Below, one piece after another: positions 21,136 to 32,848 of a DNA stretch of 64,000 bases (position 1 is its first letter; each line of letters begins with the position of its first letter). The notes beneath the pieces were generated by a model. It saw nothing but the letters and a program-made list of their open reading frames with translations. It did not search any database and had not been told where the DNA came from. Source of the stretch: Triglochin maritima (lineage: Eukaryota > Streptophyta > Magnoliopsida > Alismatales > Juncaginaceae); the NCBI GenBank assembly GCA_963682175.1, contig OY821771.1, positions 13,825,001 to 13,889,000 of the forward strand. Direction: 5' to 3'. The translations under genes were made by a program, and so were the position numbers.

Positions 21136-23170
21136 GAAACCGGACCAGCCGACCCTGCCTGATATCTAGGTTAGTGGATGTACTGGCAATACTGCTACTT
21201 GATATTTTATATAATATGACCTGATGTCTAATGGCATTGAAGATGACATGGGGAGGGGTGCGATAAATTGGAGGCAAATAATTGATGTTAACATTTGCCA
21301 TTTGTGATGGTCTTTTCGTTTTTGGGTGGATATGTCGTTTGGAACCATCAAGTCTAGATGACTAGATTCGGCCTTACGTTTAAACGAAACAAAGGGATTA
21401 AATTAGCATGCAGACTTCCACACATGAGTCCAAACTCCGAAGGAAGACCCATTTTGTAGTCAATTGGAGTGGCATAACTTCAGCAAGAGATTCTATACAA
21501 GTATACATGTTCTCGGATAAGGTTCATCTTGATCTTTGAAGCAGATTTTTTTAACTATTTCATATATATGTTTAATTAACCTTAACATGTTATTCATATG
21601 CTTGATTTCTCAAATTCAATCCAAGAATAAAAATCTACCGACTAAAATGTAAAGTAAATGATGTGTATTTACTTTCATTGCAAAAATATTAGCATTGGTG
21701 TTTCATGCTTGTGGTTGTAGAATTGGAAGTAATTGTTAGAGCATGAACAATGTGGTACAAGCTTTTCTCTAAATTAGGGCTTTGCTTAGATGTATTCTAT
21801 ACGCATTATATTTGTAAGGACACTTTCCATGCTTGTTTATTTACTTAATTGCCCTTATTTCAGTCTTCCTCTTAGTTAGACACCTTCATACCATTTTACC
21901 CTTTTTTGGAAGGGTGATATGTTTTTTTTTTTAATGTTTGGAAGGGTTATGTGTTACCCAACATATCAACTGATTATACTACCCCTAGGTTATGTAAGGG
22001 TGTTGTTCTTTTATACCCTTTCGTTCAAGTTATATTAGTGTATAGGCCCTCTGTAGACAAATCAACGTGGACTGACTTTTCCATGGCATGGGGACTCGCT
22101 TTCAAAGATAACATCCAACATTAATGCCCAGTGCCCAACTAGATGGCTTGGAAAATTGCCAGTGTGAGATTCCTCACTATCTTTATGATTACTGCTTGAG
22201 AGTGAAAGAAGTGAAACATGTTTGTCCAATTGCCGTTTTGGTGTGCTTTGTAACACTCATCATGGTTTGGTTTGTGCTCAAGAGAATTTACCATCGCCTA
22301 ATGGTATTGTTATGTTGTTTACGGATTGATCCAGTCTGGTTCTTTAATTACACAGCTATTTAAATGTTGATTTATAGCGCTCATGATTACAATGTGGCAA
22401 CTATCTTCGGATAATTATGGGCATGTATTTCACACATTTGAGATTAATCTATCTTCAAGTACTCAACTCTCTATCACAGTACTGTGTTTCGAATTTCGCA
22501 GCGGTTGGTGACAGGGGAAGTGGGAAGAATTGAAACAACAATCTGAGGAGGAAGCGGAAGAGAATAAACTCTTTTAATTGGTTTTTTCATGATTAAAACT
22601 ATAAATCTACATCTAGATAATCTTTAAGTTAATGGTTTTATAACGAAATTTAAAAAAGGAGTATGTCCCACTCTAACAAAGTTATTCCAAAACTGAAGCA
22701 TGTGCTAGCTGCAAACCTTTGGATAAAAAAATTCTAATTAGACTATTTTGATGTGTATCCAAGCAAATAACATTTCTAATTTCATTACGCAATCCGAGAC
22801 TTCAAGCACCGCAGTACCGTAAAATTTCTACACGTACACGGGTAAATTGAATCTTTCACCACCACTTCTGGTGCATATTTATGTTTAAATTAGTCTGCCC
22901 ATCCAACACTCAAAAAGTTCTTCAACAGGAAGCTAATTCGTTTGAAAAGTCTCCCACAAGTTTCACTCTTCCGAGTCACATCAAGCCATACACTCAACAA
23001 AAAATGAAGCGTGTGGATGAAATCCACACATTTTAGTACGCCAAACAAACTTTAAACACTTAAGTAACTCCCATTCCAAGCACTTGACTAAGAATTCCCC
23101 AGATGAATTAAGTAAACGAAAACAAACAACTCAACCTTTAACCGTATTCCCTCTATATTCTTGTCCACGA
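21136..23170. other. Unassigned intergenic DNA, promoter side of the small gene
   Basis: AT-rich and without a recognised coding region. An open frame at 22124-22363 contains a hydrophobic stretch (VLVCFVTLIMVWFVL) but has no recognisable family or promoter. Confidence 0.4.
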
Positions 23171-23180
23171 CACCTATAAA
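23171..23180 (+). promoter_or_regulatory. TATA box of the small gene
   Basis: CCTATAAATGG lies about 130 bp before the ATG at 23307. It is followed by a plausible leader rich in CA and CT (near 23200-23260), consistent with a plant RNA polymerase II start about 30 bp downstream. Confidence 0.5.
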
Positions 23181-23306
23181 TGGACTGCATTAATGTGTAG
23201 TTAACTTCAGTACAACTCACCCATCACTTGGATTAGACCCCCTTATCTTCTATAAGCCTCTCTAGCTAGTTGATTTTCTGGCGAAGTCAAGGCAGATATT
23301 TGTAAT

Positions 23307-23567
23307 ATGGGAAATCGCTGGGCTTCTGGGGTTTGCCCAGAGAAGACTGGGATTGAAAGAGGTACGTGTATTAAGGTACGTATGACGGTTGGAGAGCTTA
23401 GAGAAGTTATGGCCACCGCCAAGGGGGCTGGAAAATGCGAGGCGGAAATTGGAAGGTTGATTATGGAGGGATGTAGCATAGGTAGATGGAATGGAATTTA
23501 TGTAAGGGAAAATTGTGTTGATCATAAGATGAGATCAAAGGGATTGGATACAATTCACGAGGACTAA
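23307..23567 (+). CDS. Small uncharacterised plant protein (86 aa)
   Basis: A single-exon frame runs from ATG 23307 to TAA 23565-23567, with a TATA box at the right distance and an AT-rich 3' side. The protein starts MGNRWASG, so Gly2 could be a myristoylation site, though the usual Ser/Thr at residue 6 is Ala here. The middle reads CIKVRMTVGELREVMATA, then EAEIGRLIMEGCSIGRW. A short KVRMT-x-x-x-L helix of this kind occurs in small plant proteins of unknown function. It has no signal peptide or membrane segment. This is the only frame in the window that looks like an intact host gene rather than a transposon part. The function is unknown. It lies 220 bp upstream of the young Tekay-like insertion. 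Confidence 0.6.
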   Translation: MGNRWASGVCPEKTGIERGTCIKVRMTVGELREVMATAKGAGKCEAEIGRLIMEGCSIGRWNGIYVRENCVDHKMRSKGLDTIHED

Positions 23568-24461
23568 GATTTGTAGGCATCATTTATATATGTATCCTCC
23601 TGTTAGAATATAATCTTTTAACTTCTATATATATCTTGTATCTGCGTGTGTATTTCATATCTCGGATAAGCAAACATGAACAACATGTCCAAGTGGTTCA
23701 AATTGTAATATATTTCTTTTATAGTTATTTTAGTAAGATATATATGTGATGTTAAATTTCACTATTATGTTGATTACATCTGCTATTGTAACGTCCCGAA
23801 ACAGCGGAAGATTTAAAATTTCGAAATAACGAATAAAACTGACAACTCAAGGCGAGAACGTCACTAATATATAATATAGAAATCCGGGTGCACCCAAAAT
23901 ACATGGAGTTTACAAAAGGTGTACAACTACAATCCAGATGAAAGAAATGAAAATACAAGTAGTCGTACGATCTCGCAAATGCCGAAGAGGATCCGACTCC
24001 AAAGCGCTCCGTCCTCGGTCACCACCCACCGGACCTACTGCGATCCTGAAAAAGATGCAACAACAATGCCTGAGTTTCCAGAAGGAAACCCCGTATACCA
24101 ACTCACCTATATGCATGCATCACGTAATGAACCTATCATACTAGTAGCATGTCATGGCATCAACAGATATGGAAAACAGTTCCCCCGAAGGGTAAAACAG
24201 GACATCAGTCCGACAATCAATCATCGGGTCTCCCGAAGAGACCTACTGCAGGCACATGCAGTCTAGTAGCCCGCGACATCGCACCCCCCACACGCAGCTA
24301 CACTACACAAGGGTTCGGCAGGGAGCCTCTGTCACGTCTACGCGCCGATAGAAACAGATCTGTAAATCTCAGTGGTCGGGGCCACAGGGACCAACGGGGC
24401 CGTCGCCCGGAAGGTATAACAACATCATCTCGGTAGGTGCCCAGCCGAGGAAAACAACAAG

Positions 24462-24570
24462 CCGGCACAGCCTCGGCCCAACAATCATCATCGCCGGCAC
24501 AACCTCGGCGGCATCACCGGCACAACATCGGTGGTCCAGCACAACGTCCGGCACAGCATCGGACGGTCCA
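24462..24570. repeat. CCGGCACAAC tandem block in 3' LTR
   Basis: About five degenerate units of the type CCGGCACAACCTCGGCGG follow one another. The block occupies the position held by other, unrelated tandem blocks in the LTRs at 4388 and 8841. The copy in the other LTR is at 31282-31390. Confidence 0.8.
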
Positions 24571-24957
24571 GACCGAAGTCTGCCAGGTCATCAGGCTCCT
24601 CGAGCCGCGAACACCAACCGCGCCGCTATAAAAGCAGGGCAGCGACCTCCGTAGCCCGTGGGCCGGTAGTCACCTCACCCAACGCCAGTTGCGTGCCCGC
24701 ACAACATCAACACTGGGATCCGCGATCCCTCAGGCCTGCTATACTACAAAGTGCCAACAATCATCTCAAAAGTCACGGTCCATACATGGAGGTGACGCGT
24801 CCCGAACACCCACACTCTTCCCAACGGCGGTCCCTGGGCAGGCACGCATCCCGCGCCCACCGTCACCTCCCGGCTCACGCACAAGGCGAGGACACGGGTT
24901 TCCGTGGACAAAGTTGGCGTTCAAAAAGGGAACCAGGAATTCAGTTCTGAGCAGATT

Positions 24958-25481
24958 CGGTCGACCGAAATAGTCTAACCGGTCGACCGTTTCCACGAGG
25001 AATTCGATCGACCGAAAGTCTGAATCGGTAGAACTCACTGCGCAACACTAATTCCCCAACGGTCGAACAAAAGTCTAAAACCGGTCGACCGAACGAGGTC
25101 AAAATCCGGAGTCTGGTCAACATTAAATTCCACTCTATCGGTCGACCGACTCAGGGGTCTCGGTCGACCGAAAACAGACAGGGTCAACCTAGTATTCTAC
25201 GTCATCAAACGGTCGAACGTAAACATACTACCGGTCGAACAAACATGCAATCGGTCGAACGCAATATAAATCGGTCGAACAATTCAACAATAATAACAGG
25301 TACACTTAAGTTCCGGTCGAACACAACAAGGACCGGTCGACCGATAACAGGTAGAAAATCCCAACTCACCAGCAATAATGCACTACCGGTCGACCGCCCC
25401 AAGGCATCGTTCGACCGGTGAAGGTTAAAGTCGGGCAAACAGTGCTAAAACGGTCGACCGCCCGAAGGACCCGGTCGACCG
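24958..25481. repeat. Paired dyad array in 3' LTR
   Basis: Starts at 24958/24980, 25005/25026, 25060/25082, 25139/25161, 25210/25232, 25252/25272, 25314/25334, 25387/25408 and 25451/25472. Spacings are 22, 21, 22, 22, 22, 20, 20, 21 and 21 bp. Several right half-sites are decayed to GAAC (CGGTCGAAC) while the CGGTCGA part is kept. Confidence 0.95.
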
Positions 25482-26023
25482 TTGGTCGTCTTCAACCTCG
25501 CGCCAGCCGAGGATTTACGAAGAACGCGTCGCCGGAGAGGTCCTCGACCTCCCCCGACCGACCAACAACACCCCTCCACAAGGGTGGGCAACAAAATCAC
25601 ACTAATGAGCGGCATACCTCACGAGAACGACGAACAAAGCCGGAGCACCGCTCGCGCACGCCGTCTCCGGTGACCACCACGCGCTCAAGACTCCGCACCT
25701 CTCACGCCGGGATCAAACTTCCGCCTTCGTCACCAACCACACGAGCTCCGTCCTCCTCTACTGCCGCCGGAAAAGAAAGGAGAGTGTGAGGAAGGTGGTG
25801 GAAGAATGGAATGGGAAAGGAAAAGAAGAAGAAGAAGAAGATGGGAGATCTCCTCCTTAAAACCCAATCCTCAACCCACACCACCCCACCACACTCCTAC
25901 ACACGCACCATCCCCCTAAGCCATCACTTCCTCTCTCTCTCTCCACCAAAGTCAAACCTCTCCATACCTCCCTCTCTCCTCTTTAATCACCAAATAACCC
26001 TAAACCGGGTTAGGGACATAACA

Positions 26024-26036
26024 ATCCACCCAACTT
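26024..26036 (-). other. Polypurine tract
   Basis: AAGTTGGGTGGAT on the minus strand directly precedes the 3' LTR start TGTTATGTCC. Confidence 0.85.
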
Positions 26037-26064
26037 AAAAGGATTTCGTCCCGAAATCAAGCAA

Positions 26065-29000
26065 CTACTCACCGGAAAGCTCTGGATACTGCCTTCTGAC
26101 ATCCTCCTCAATCTCCCAAGTGGCCTCGCGCTCGCTGTGATGCTGCCACCTGACCTTCACCATCGGGATGGTCCTCCTCCTGAGCTGGTGATCCATCCGG
26201 TCCACAATCTCGACTGGCCTCTCCTCGAGCGACAAGTCCTGCTGAATCTCGGGCACTGCTATCTCAATGACATGCGACGGATCTGCCACATACTTCCTCA
26301 GCATCGATACATGGAAGACATTGTGCAGACCTGAAAACTGCGGCGGCAATGCAATCCTGTAGGCAACCTCTCCAACCCGGTCGAGGATCTCAAACGGTCC
26401 GACATATCTCGGACTGAGCTTCCCCTTCTTCCCAAACCTCATCACACCTCTGGCTGGGGAAATCTTCAGAAACACATGGTCGCCCACCTCGAAACTCAGC
26501 GCTCGTCTGCGTCGATCTGCATAACTCTTCTGCCTGCTCTGCGCTGTGGCCAGTCTCCTCCTGATCACATCCACCTTCTCTGCATACATCTGCACGATCT
26601 CTGGCCCAACTAACTGCCTCTCGCCCACATCACTCCAGCATACCGGTGATCTGCAAGGCCTCCCGTACAATGCCTCGTACGGCGCCATCCCAATACTCGA
26701 GTGGTAGCTGTTGTTGTAGGCGAACTCTATCAGCGGCAGGTGCTCATCCCAGTGCCCTGCCCAATCCAACGTGCATGCTCTCAGCATATCCTCCAAGGTC
26801 TGTATCGTCCTCTCTGACTGACCATCGGTCTGCGGATGAAACGCTGTACTGAATCTCAGACGCGTCCCCAAAGCCTGCTGCAGACTCCCCCAAAATCTGG
26901 AAGTGAAACGAGGATCTCGATCGGAGATGATGCTCACTGGCACTCCATGTAACCTGACTATCTCCTCCACGTACAACTTAGCCAGACCCTCCAAAGGCAA
27001 CGTGGTCCTGATCGCTAAGAAATGCGCCGACTTGGTCAGTCGATCGACTATCACCCAAATCGCGTCGTGGAATCTCCTCGTCTTCGGCAATCCCGTGACA
27101 AAATCCATCGTCACGTGCTCCCACTTCCACTCAGGAAGCTCAATACACTGCATCGGTCCTGCTGGCCTCTGATGCTCAATCTTCACCTGCTGGCAGACCA
27201 AGCATCGCTCCACAAACTCTGCAATATCCTTCTTCATGCCCTTCCACCAGAAGTTCCGCTGCAGGTCCTTATACATCTTCGTGCTCCCCGGGTGAATGGT
27301 GTATCTGGCTCTGTGTGCCTCCTCCATGATGTCATCTCTCAGCCCATCAACCTTCGGCACCCAAATCCGACTCCTGAACCTCAGACCACCATCAACCCCC
27401 ACACTGAAATCTGATCCATCTCTGGAAGCCAACTGTAGCAGACCAGCTAACTCCTCATCCCCCTGCTGAGCCTGAACTAACCGTGAGACAGTCTGCGGCT
27501 CCACCCGAAGCCCAGCAATCACTGCTCCCTCTGTACCCTCTGTGAACGGTCTCCACTCTGACAAGGCCTCGAGTAGCCTCCACTCCTGGATGCACAGACT
27601 CGCAACTGAAACCTCCACCTTCCTGCTCAGCGCATCTGCAACCGAATTCGCCTTCCCCGGATGATAGGAAATGGTGAAGTCGTAGTCCTTAATGAACTCG
27701 AGCCATCTGCGCTGCCTCATATTCAGCTCCTTCTGCGAGAACAAGTACTTCAGACTCTGATGATCGGTGAAGACCTCGAACTGCTCGCCATACAGATAGT
27801 GCCGCCAGGTCTTCAACGCGTGAACTACCGCCGCCAGCTCCAGATCGTGAGTCGGGTAGTTCTTCTCGTGCACCTTCAGCTGCCTCGAAGCGTACGCGAC
27901 CACCTTCCCATGCTGCATCAGGACACAACCCAAGCCTATCCCGGATGCATCGCTGTAAATCACGTAGCCTCCACTGCCACTCGGTAGCGTCAGAATAGGT
28001 GCTGTCGTCAATCGCCTCTTCAGCTCCTGAAAGCTGTCCTCGCACTTCTGGGACCAAACGAACTTGACGCCTTTCTGCGTCAATGCTGTCAGCGGCGATG
28101 CAAGTCTGGAGAAATCCTGGATAAACCGTCTGTAATACCCTGCCAGACCTACGAAACTCCTGATCTCCGTCACGCTCGTCGGGGCTCTCCACTGAGTCAC
28201 TGCCTCGACCTTCGCCGGATCCACTGAAATCCCATCTGCTGACACAATATGCCCCAGAAAAGCCACCTGATCCAACCAAAACTCGCACTTCGTGTACTTG
28301 GCATATAGCTGCTGATCCCTCAAGATGCCAAGCACAATCCTCAGGTGCTCTCGATGCTGCTCCCTGTCAGGCGAGTATATCAAAATGTCGTCTACGAATA
28401 CAACGACAAATCTGTCGAGGTACGGCTGGAAGGTCCTATTCATCAGATCCATGAATGCTGCAGGCGCATTCGTCAATCCAAATGGCATCACCAAGAACTC
28501 GTAGTGGCCGTACCGCGTCCTGAAGGCTGTCTTCTGAACATCTGCCTCCCTGATCCGCAACTGATGATAACCCGAACGCAGATCGATCTTCGAGAACACT
28601 CTCGCCGTCTGCAACTGATCAAACAAATCATCAATCCTGGGCAAAGGATACCGATTCCGAACGGTAACCTTATTCAGCATCCTGTAGTCGATACACATCC
28701 GCAACGATCCGTCCTTCTTCTTCACGAAGAGCACAGGCGCTCCCCATGGAGAAACACTCGGTCTGATGAACCCGGACTCCATCAACTCCTGCAACTGCTT
28801 CTTCAGCTCTGTCAACTCAGCAGGTGCCATACGATACGGTGCCTTCGACTGAGGTGTCGTACCCGCTACCAGCTCGATGCCGAACTCGATCTCTCGGTGC
28901 GGCGGTAACGCTGGAATCTCCGCTGGAAACACATCCGGAAACTCCTGCACAATCTCTATGTCCTCCAGTCTCCTCGTCTCACGATCAGGAACTACCAGCG

Positions 29001-30474
29001 TGGCCACAAACGCTCTGCATCCCTGCTGTATCAGTCTCTGTGCCCTAACTGCAGACACAATCAGACGACCCCCTCTGCTCCTCGCACCTCTGATCAGAAC
29101 ATCTGGCAAACCCTCCATCGGAATCAGGATCTTCTTCTCACGGCAAAAGACCCGCACGTCGTACCGGGACAGCCAGTCCATCCCCAGTATGACGTCGAAG
29201 TCCACCATCGGTAACAAGACCAGATCTGCCGGAAAATCGTGGTCTCCCGAAGCAACTGTGGTGCCGGGGAAAAAGCTCCCCACAGTGCCCACCTCACCCA
29301 TGGGCGTGCTGACCTCCAAAACATCAGTCAGCAGCACAGGGGTCCGACCCAACTCGCCAGCAAACTTCTCCGAAATGAAGGAGTGAGTGGCGCCGCAATC
29401 AAACAACACACGCGCTACTGAACCAGAAACTGAAAGCGTACCTTCCACGACGGTGTTGGAGTCCCTCGCCTCCTCAGCTTGGATAGTGAAGACTCGCCCA
29501 GTCCTCCTGCTCTGCCCCGGTGCAACAACTGATCGGCTACCTCCGCCTCTGCCTACTGCTGGTGGTCCCGGCCTCCTGCTCGGCTCACCCTGCCTCTGAG
29601 GACAATCACGGACAAAATGCCCCATCTGACCACAACCCATGCACGCTCCAGTCCGACGGGGACACTCCTGCCCCGGATGGAACCTCCCGCAGTAAGTGCA
29701 CGCTCCTGACTGACGTGCTCCTCCTCCATCGAACCTGGGCCTCTTGCCCGGGTTCCCTGCTCCACGACCAGCTACTCTGCTACCGGTGCTCACTGGCGCC
29801 TTCCGCGCCTCCTGAACACACAACCTCTGGTCCTGCTCGATGATCGTAGCATGCTTCACCGCATCTGCAAGGGTCCGCGGCATGCTGTTGATCACACGAG
29901 ATCGAAGCGGCGGTCTCAGTCCCTGCACGAACTTCCTCGCCCGCTGCTCTGGGGTCACAAAGATCTCTGGGCAATAACGCTCCAAAGCGTTGAACCTGCT
30001 GATGTAGCTCGTCAGTGTCATGTCCTTCTGCTCCAGCGACATGAACTCCTCCCTCTTCTGATCCCTGACATGCTGGGGGAAGTACTGCTCATGAAACACC
30101 TCCAAGAACTCCTCCCAGCTCACGTCCACACGATCATCAAACAACACCGTGGACGTAGATCTCCACCAGTTGGCAGCCTCGCCATCGAACACGTAGGTGG
30201 CCAGCTCCACCATCCTCTCAGGTACTACACCAATAGCGCGGAAGATCTTCTCCATCCGGAAGACCCAGTCCTCTGCAACCTCTGGGGCCCTCCTGCCATC
30301 AAACGTCGGCGGGTGCTGACGCATGAACCGATCGTGCTCAGCTCCCACCCCGCTCTGAGCGCTCTGAGCAGCCTGACGCTCCAGAAACTCGCCCAGCCTG
30401 TCCCACTGAGCACCTGAAGTGTCGTCACTGGGATCACGATCGCGTGGAGAACTCCTCACGCGCCTAGGTGCCAT
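26065..30474 (-). CDS. Tekay/Del-like gag-pol polyprotein (1469 aa)
   Basis: One frame from ATG 30474 to a stop at 26065, 132 bp after the 5' LTR. Domains in order: Gag (residues 55-220, with WVFRMEKIF and [14 protein letters not shown]); two zinc knuckles (259-291, [13 protein letters not shown] and [14 protein letters not shown]); protease with active-site [13 protein letters not shown] near 359, where Cys replaces the usual Ser/Thr; RT (575-760, [12 protein letters not shown] and FVDDILIYS at 693-701); RNase H (838-950, [26 protein letters not shown]); integrase (1060-1260, zinc-binding H/C end with CLVCQQVK, then [15 protein letters not shown] and TDGQSERT); and a chromodomain-like end ([19 protein letters not shown], about 1440-1458). 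The chromodomain would guide integration to particular chromatin. The frame is undamaged and the 5' LTR, primer site and leader are in place, so it is probably functional. Confidence 0.97.
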   Translation of the reverse strand: MAPRRVRSSPRDRDPSDDTSGAQWDRLGEFLERQAAQSAQSGVGAEHDRFMRQHPPTFDGRRAPEVAEDWVFRMEKIFRAIGVVPERMVELATYVFDGEAANWWRSTSTVLFDDRVDVSWEEFLEVFHEQYFPQHVRDQKREEFMSLEQKDMTLTSYISRFNALERYCPEIFVTPEQRARKFVQGLRPPLRSRVINSMPRTLADAVKHATIIEQDQRLCVQEARKAPVSTGSRVAGRGAGNPGKRPRFDGGGARQSGACTYCGRFHPGQECPRRTGACMGCGQMGHFVRDCPQRQGEPSRRPGPPAVGRGGGSRSVVAPGQSRRTGRVFTIQAEEARDSNTVVEGTLSVSGSVARVLFDCGATHSFISEKFAGELGRTPVLLTDVLEVSTPMGEVGTVGSFFPGTTVASGDHDFPADLVLLPMVDFDVILGMDWLSRYDVRVFCREKKILIPMEGLPDVLIRGARSRGGRLIVSAVRAQRLIQQGCRAFVATLVVPDRETRRLEDIEIVQEFPDVFPAEIPALPPHREIEFGIELVAGTTPQSKAPYRMAPAELTELKKQLQELMESGFIRPSVSPWGAPVLFVKKKDGSLRMCIDYRMLNKVTVRNRYPLPRIDDLFDQLQTARVFSKIDLRSGYHQLRIREADVQKTAFRTRYGHYEFLVMPFGLTNAPAAFMDLMNRTFQPYLDRFVVVFVDDILIYSPDREQHREHLRIVLGILRDQQLYAKYTKCEFWLDQVAFLGHIVSADGISVDPAKVEAVTQWRAPTSVTEIRSFVGLAGYYRRFIQDFSRLASPLTALTQKGVKFVWSQKCEDSFQELKRRLTTAPILTLPSGSGGYVIYSDASGIGLGCVLMQHGKVVAYASRQLKVHEKNYPTHDLELAAVVHALKTWRHYLYGEQFEVFTDHQSLKYLFSQKELNMRQRRWLEFIKDYDFTISYHPGKANSVADALSRKVEVSVASLCIQEWRLLEALSEWRPFTEGTEGAVIAGLRVEPQTVSRLVQAQQGDEELAGLLQLASRDGSDFSVGVDGGLRFRSRIWVPKVDGLRDDIMEEAHRARYTIHPGSTKMYKDLQRNFWWKGMKKDIAEFVERCLVCQQVKIEHQRPAGPMQCIELPEWKWEHVTMDFVTGLPKTRRFHDAIWVIVDRLTKSAHFLAIRTTLPLEGLAKLYVEEIVRLHGVPVSIISDRDPRFTSRFWGSLQQALGTRLRFSTAFHPQTDGQSERTIQTLEDMLRACTLDWAGHWDEHLPLIEFAYNNSYHSSIGMAPYEALYGRPCRSPVCWSDVGERQLVGPEIVQMYAEKVDVIRRRLATAQSRQKSYADRRRRALSFEVGDHVFLKISPARGVMRFGKKGKLSPRYVGPFEILDRVGEVAYRIALPPQFSGLHNVFHVSMLRKYVADPSHVIEIAVPEIQQDLSLEERPVEIVDRMDHQLRRRTIPMVKVRWQHHSEREATWEIEEDVRRQYPELSGE

Positions 30475-30606
30475 CTGTCACCACAACAATCAACAGATAA
30501 GCAACAATGCATGCATGAGCTACGAAATTAATGCATGCCTCTAACACTACTCCTAAGGGTGGTTCTTTAGACGAAGACACAGGAATCGACCGCTCTGATA
30601 CCAAGT
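30475..30606 (-). promoter_or_regulatory. Leader with initiator Met tRNA primer site
   Basis: On the minus strand the LTR end ...ACGTTACA is followed by ACT and then TGGTATCAGAGC (plus coordinates 30592-30603). This is complementary to the 3' end of plant initiator Met tRNA over 12 bases. The remaining leader is about 117 bp without other features. Confidence 0.92.
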
Positions 30607-32843
30607 TGTAACGTCCCGAAACAGCGGAAGATTTAAAATTTCCAAATAACGAATAAAACTGACAACTCAAGGCGGGAACGTCACTAATATATAATATAGA
30701 AATCCGGGTGCACCCAAAATACATGGAGTTTACAAAAGGTGTACAACTACAATCCAGATGAAAGAAATGAAAATACAAGTAGTCGTACGATCTCGCAAAT
30801 GCCGAAGAGGATCCGACTCCAAAGCGCTCCGTCCTCGGTCACCACCCACCGGACCTACTGCGATCCTGAAAAAGATGCAACAACAATGCCTGAGTTTCCA
30901 GAAGGAAACCCCGTATACCAACTCACCTATATGCATGCATCACGTAATGAACCTATCATACTAGTAGCATGTCATGGCATCAACAGATATGGAAAACAGT
31001 TCCCCCGAAGGGTAAAACAGGACATCAGTCCGACAATCAATCATCGGGTCTCCCGAAGAGACCTACTGCAGGCACATGCAGTCTAGTAGCCCGCGACATC
31101 GCACCCCCCACACGCAGCTACACTACACAAGGGTTCGGCAGGGAGCCTCTGTCACGTCTACGCGCCGATAGAAACAGATCTGTAAATCTCAGTGGTCGGG
31201 GCCACAGGGACCAACGGGGCCGTCGCCCGGAAGGTATAACAACATCATCTCGGTAGGTGCCCAGCCGAGGAAAACAACAAGCCGGCACAGCCTCGGCCCA
31301 ACAATCATCATCGCCGGCACAACCTCGGCGGCATCACCGGCACAACATCGGTGGTCCAGCACAACGTCCGGCACAGCATCGGACGGTCCAGACCGAAGTC
31401 TGCCAGGTCATCAGGCTCCTCGAGCCGCGAACACCAACCGCGCCGCTATAAAAGCAGGGCAGCGACCTCCGTAGCCCGTGGGCCGGTAGTCACCTCACCC
31501 AACGCCAGTTGCGTGCCCGCACAACATCAACACTGGGATCCGCGATCCCTCAGGCCTGCTATACTACAAAGTGCCAACAATCATCTCAAAAGTCACGGTC
31601 CATACATGGAGGTGACGCGTCCCGAACACCCACACTCTTCCCAACGGCGGTCCCTGGGCAGGCACGCATCCCGCGCCCACCGTCACCTCCCGGCTCACGC
31701 ACAAGGCGAGGACACGGGTTTCCGTGGACAAAGTTGGCGTTCAAAAAGGGAACCAGGAATTCAGTTCTGAGCAGATTCGGTCGACCGAAATAGTCTAACC
31801 GGTCGACCGTTTCCACGAGGAATTCGATCGACCGAAAGTCTGAATCGGTAGAACTCACTGCGCAACACTAATTCCCCAACGGTCGAACAAAAGTCTAAAA
31901 CCGGTCGACCGAACGAGGTCAAAATCCGGAGTCTGGTCAACATTAAATTCCACTCTATCGGTCGACCGACTCAGGGGTCTCGGTCGACCGAAAACAGACA
32001 GGGTCAACCTAGTATTCTACGTCATCAAACGGTCGAACGTAAACATACTACCGGTCGAACAAACATGCAATCGGTCGAACGCAATATAAATCGGTCGAAC
32101 AATTCAACAATAATAACAGGTACACTTAAGTTCCGGTCGAACACAACAAGGACCGGTCGACCGATAACAGGTAGAAAATCCCAACTCACCAGCAATAATG
32201 CACTACCGGTCGACCGCCCCAAGGCATCGTTCGACCGGTGAAGGTTAAAGTCGGGCAAACAGTGCTAAAACGGTCGACCGCCCGAAGGACCCGGTCGACC
32301 GTTGGTCGTCTTCAACCTCGCGCCAGCCGAGGATTTACGAAGAACGCGTCGCCGGAGAGGTCCTCGACCTCCCCCGACCGACCAACAACACCCCTCCACA
32401 AGGGTGGGCAACAAAATCACACTAATGAGCGGCATACCTCACGAGAACGACGAACAAAGCCGGAGCACCGCTCGCGCACGCCGTCTCCGGTGACCACCAC
32501 GCGCTCAAGACTCCGCACCTCTCACGCCGGGATCAAACTTCCGCCTTCGTCACCAACCACACGAGCTCCGTCCTCCTCTACTGCCGCCGGAAAAGAAAGG
32601 AGAGTGTGAGGAAGGTGGTGGAAGAATGGAATGGGAAAGGAAAAGAAGAAGAAGAAGAAGATGGGAGATCTCCTCCTTAAAACCCAATCCTCAACCCACA
32701 CCACCCCACCACACTCCTACACACGCACCATCCCCCTAAGCCATCACTTCCTCTCTCTCTCTCCACCAAAGTCAAACCTCTCCATACCTCCCTCTCTCCT
32801 CTTTAATCACCAAATAACCCTAAACCGGGTTAGGGACATAACA
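30607..32843 (-). repeat. 5' LTR of the complete Tekay-like element
   Basis: 2237 bp, differing from 23787-26023 by two visible substitutions. It carries the same TA-rich box (30686-30698), tandem block (31282-31390), dyad array (31778-32301) and terminal near-palindrome (32818-32835). Confidence 0.97.
31778..32301. repeat. Paired dyad array in 5' LTR
   Basis: An exact copy, offset by 6820 bp, of the array at 24958-25481, with nine pairs at 20-22 bp spacing. Confidence 0.95.
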
Positions 32844-32848
32844 GCTAT

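Larger units (their letters stand above)
23787..26023 (-). repeat. 3' LTR of the complete Tekay-like element
   Basis: 2237 bp, plus-strand ends TGTAACGTCC and GGGACATAACA. It contains a TA-rich box at 23866-23878, a CCGGCACAAC-type tandem block at 24462-24570, a dyad array at 24958-25481, a GAA microsatellite near 25820-25842 and the near-palindrome CCCTAAACCGGGTTAGGG at 25998-26015. Confidence 0.97.
23787..32843 (-). mobile_element. Complete Tekay/Del-like Ty3-gypsy chromovirus
   Basis: A 9057-bp element flanked by a perfect GCTAT duplication (23782-23786 and 32844-32848). It has two 2237-bp LTRs, a primer site for initiator Met tRNA at 30592-30603, one uninterrupted gag-pol frame (26065-30474) and a polypurine tract at 26024-26036. 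Comparing the LTRs by eye I find two substitutions (near 23822 and 23855), so the insertion is recent. With common plant rates of about 1e-8 per site per year that is in the order of tens of thousands of years. All parts needed for autonomy appear present. Confidence 0.97.

Noticed and set aside
24437..24950. Pro/Ser/His-rich open frames, identical in the second LTR at 31257-31770
   Set aside because: Conserved only because the LTRs are a recent duplicate; composition follows the CCGGCACAAC repeat.
25998..26015. Interstitial telomere
   Set aside because: Only two inverted telomere-like units within an LTR end, present at the same place in both LTRs; not a telomeric array.
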